The translations under genes were made by a program, and so were the position numbers. Of a DNA stretch of 64,000 bases, positions 62,754 to 64,000 are shown piece by piece (the stretch's first letter is position 1; every line of letters starts with the position of its first letter). A model generated the notes under the pieces. It saw only the letters and a program-made list of their open reading frames with translations, made no database searches and was not told the origin of the DNA. Origin of the DNA: Roseobacter sp. (GTDB taxonomy: Bacteria; Pseudomonadota; Alphaproteobacteria; Rhodobacterales; Rhodobacteraceae); contig JADFAE010000026.1 in assembly GCA_015665415.1 (NCBI GenBank), forward strand, positions 62,001-126,000. The letters are read 5' to 3'.

Positions 62754-64000
62754 ATGCCCCCTTCCGGCTCCCGCCCGCTTATCTCTGTCATCATCCCGAT
62801 CTTTGATGTCGAAAATCATGTCGCGGCTTGCATAGAAAGCCTCAAGGCTCAGAGCCTGACCGATTTCGAGGCCTTGCTGATTGATGATGGCGCAACGGAC
62901 AACAGTGCCGCAGTGGCCTGGGATACCGTGGCGGGGGACCCCCGCTTTCAAATGATCCATCAGGACAACCAAGGCCTGTCCGGAGCCCGCAACACAGGCC
63001 TGGACATCGCCCAGGGCGCCTTTGTCGCCTTTGTGGACAGTGACGACAGGATTACGCCCGACTACCTTATGCGGTTGTGGCAGGTCTTGGAAAGCACCGG
63101 CTCAGATTGGGTCGCTTGCGGCATTCGCTTTTGCATGCCTGAGGGGGACGGTCACGATCATTCCGCCATTCACGGGCAGGCCCATCTCCACAGTTCAGGT
63201 GACATCAACCGGTGCCCTCTGGAGAACTGGAACGACATCATTTCCCATTTCCCATCGGCCTGGAACAAGCTCTATCGCCGGGAGCTGATTGAGGGGCTGC
63301 GCTTTCCCGAAGGCACCTGGTTCGAGGATCACAGCTTTTATTATCAGGTCGCAAAGCGAACCGATCACCTGCAACATCTGGCCGTCCCGCTGTATTTGCA
63401 GACCCGTGACAGGGCAGGACAGATAACCGGTAGCGACAGTGACAGGGTGTTTGAGCAATTCTCGGTGCTGGACGACATGCAAAGCCTGATGGCAACGTCT
63501 GATCGCCCCGGCGGCACCGAAGCCTTTGAAAAAATTGCAAGCCGGCTGTTGTTTGAACGTAGTACCGCGCTGTGCCAGCCAGAACGTCGCGCCCGATATG
63601 CCCAAGCCTGCGCGCGCTATCTGGCCGAACACGGGTTAAACTATGCACCCGATTGGGATCCCCATATTTCGCGAGCCTGGGGGCTGGAAATGGCAGGAGC
63701 CTTGCCGCTGTCGGTTGTTCTGCTTTGGGCAGGACGCGATCCTGATCTGCTGAGCGGCAGCCTGCGCGCGCTGGCACGTCAGGGCGCGCCCGGTCGCGAG
63801 ATCCTGATCCCCTGCAACAGCCAAACCGATGCCGATGCTGCCGCAAGTGTCGCCAAAGACCACCCGCAAGTGCGGATTGTCCGCTCCAGCGGGCGCGAAC
63901 TCGGCACTGCCTGCAACGCCGGGCTTGAGGCCGCCCAGGGCGTTTTTATCAATTTCCTGATTGCCGGCGATACGCTGGCGGAAATGGCGCTAAATGACTG
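62754..64000 (+). CDS. Multi-domain GT2 glycosyltransferase, C-terminus beyond the window
   Basis: The frame is open from the ATG at 62754 to the last base (415 complete codons). Residues about 9-110 form a GT-A domain: LISVIIPIFDVENHVAACIESL, ALLIDDGATDN and DSDD (the metal-binding DXD). A helical middle (about 120-300) follows, and near 315 a second GT2-like domain begins (LPLSVVLLWAGRDPDLLSGSLRALA, GTACNAGLEAAQGVFINFLIAGDT). Such tandem enzymes often build capsule or surface glycans. 173 bp separate it from iorB with no visible link to that operon. Confidence 0.85.
   Translation, partial: MPPSGSRPLISVIIPIFDVENHVAACIESLKAQSLTDFEALLIDDGATDNSAAVAWDTVAGDPRFQMIHQDNQGLSGARNTGLDIAQGAFVAFVDSDDRITPDYLMRLWQVLESTGSDWVACGIRFCMPEGDGHDHSAIHGQAHLHSSGDINRCPLENWNDIISHFPSAWNKLYRRELIEGLRFPEGTWFEDHSFYYQVAKRTDHLQHLAVPLYLQTRDRAGQITGSDSDRVFEQFSVLDDMQSLMATSDRPGGTEAFEKIASRLLFERSTALCQPERRARYAQACARYLAEHGLNYAPDWDPHISRAWGLEMAGALPLSVVLLWAGRDPDLLSGSLRALARQGAPGREILIPCNSQTDADAAASVAKDHPQVRIVRSSGRELGTACNAGLEAAQGVFINFLIAGDTLAEMALND

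Noticed and set aside
1-64000. tRNA, rRNA, CRISPR array, transposase, integrase or prophage
   Set aside because: None seen in any intergenic gap or reading frame.

Overview
The window looks like a piece of a Roseobacter-group alphaproteobacterial chromosome (Rhodobacteraceae). It is GC-rich and densely packed, with many ATGA stop/start overlaps. Its gene content is typical of that group: an alphaproteobacterial PssA/PmtA phosphatidylcholine branch, a PII-AmtB pair, glcDEF, a DUF1523 protein, Tat-exported ABC binding proteins, BenE, and long trains of small metabolic operons. I saw no tRNA, rRNA, CRISPR array, transposase or integrase. The assignment rests on recognised protein families and style, not on a database search.

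Layout. 0-4 kb: a truncated glycerophosphodiesterase, a RidA protein and a type I secretion ABC/HlyD pair, all on minus. 4.1-6.4 kb: mlaA-mlaC, then a frameshifted LysE-type exporter bracketed by two copies of the same terminator hairpin. 6.4-8.7 kb: a PBP1A-type peptidoglycan synthase. 8.9-10.7 kb: glnK-amtB with a strong terminator. 10.7-16.8 kb: a small exported protein, an aminotransferase, sseA, smpB, an EamA exporter and an XRE-cupin regulator facing a BenE transporter across a mirrored pair of operators. 17-18.8 kb: ilvD. 18.9-19.1 kb: a structured, repeat-like intergenic element. 19.1-21.7 kb: a divergent sulfotransferase and GT14-type glycosyltransferase. 21.7-25.5 kb: a DUF1523 protein, pmtA-pssA and a PRMT-like arginine methyltransferase. 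25.6-29.5 kb: creatinase, an arylformamidase-like hydrolase and gabD. 29.6-31.9 kb: a divergent globin, an Hsp20 gene with a ROSE-like RNA thermometer in its 5' leader, and a secreted trypsin-like protease. 32-36 kb: glcDEF behind a palindromic operator. 36-38.9 kb: DUF599 and small exported proteins, rpiB, rlmH, rsfS. 39.2-46.8 kb: leuC-leuD and, 4.4 kb further on, leuB, separated by a membrane protein, an exported EEP-family hydrolase, an SDR-like protein and a LysR regulator. 46.9-49 kb: a lone molybdopterin oxidoreductase.

49.2-62.6 kb is the most unusual part. Two operons diverge from one 107-bp AT-rich region. The left one carries a PYROXD2-like flavoprotein and a complete peptide-type ABC importer. 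The right one carries a cyclase-family hydrolase, a second PYROXD2-like flavoprotein, a MarR regulator and a two-subunit indolepyruvate-type 2-oxoacid:ferredoxin oxidoreductase. Read together they suggest uptake of an amino-acid- or peptide-like compound, ring or amide hydrolysis, flavin-dependent oxidation, and ferredoxin-linked decarboxylation to an acyl-CoA. I know of no described pathway with exactly this set. The window ends inside a multi-domain GT2 glycosyltransferase.

Start codons were moved inward where a Shine-Dalgarno, signal peptide or operon overlap argued for it. All family calls come from reading motifs by eye.
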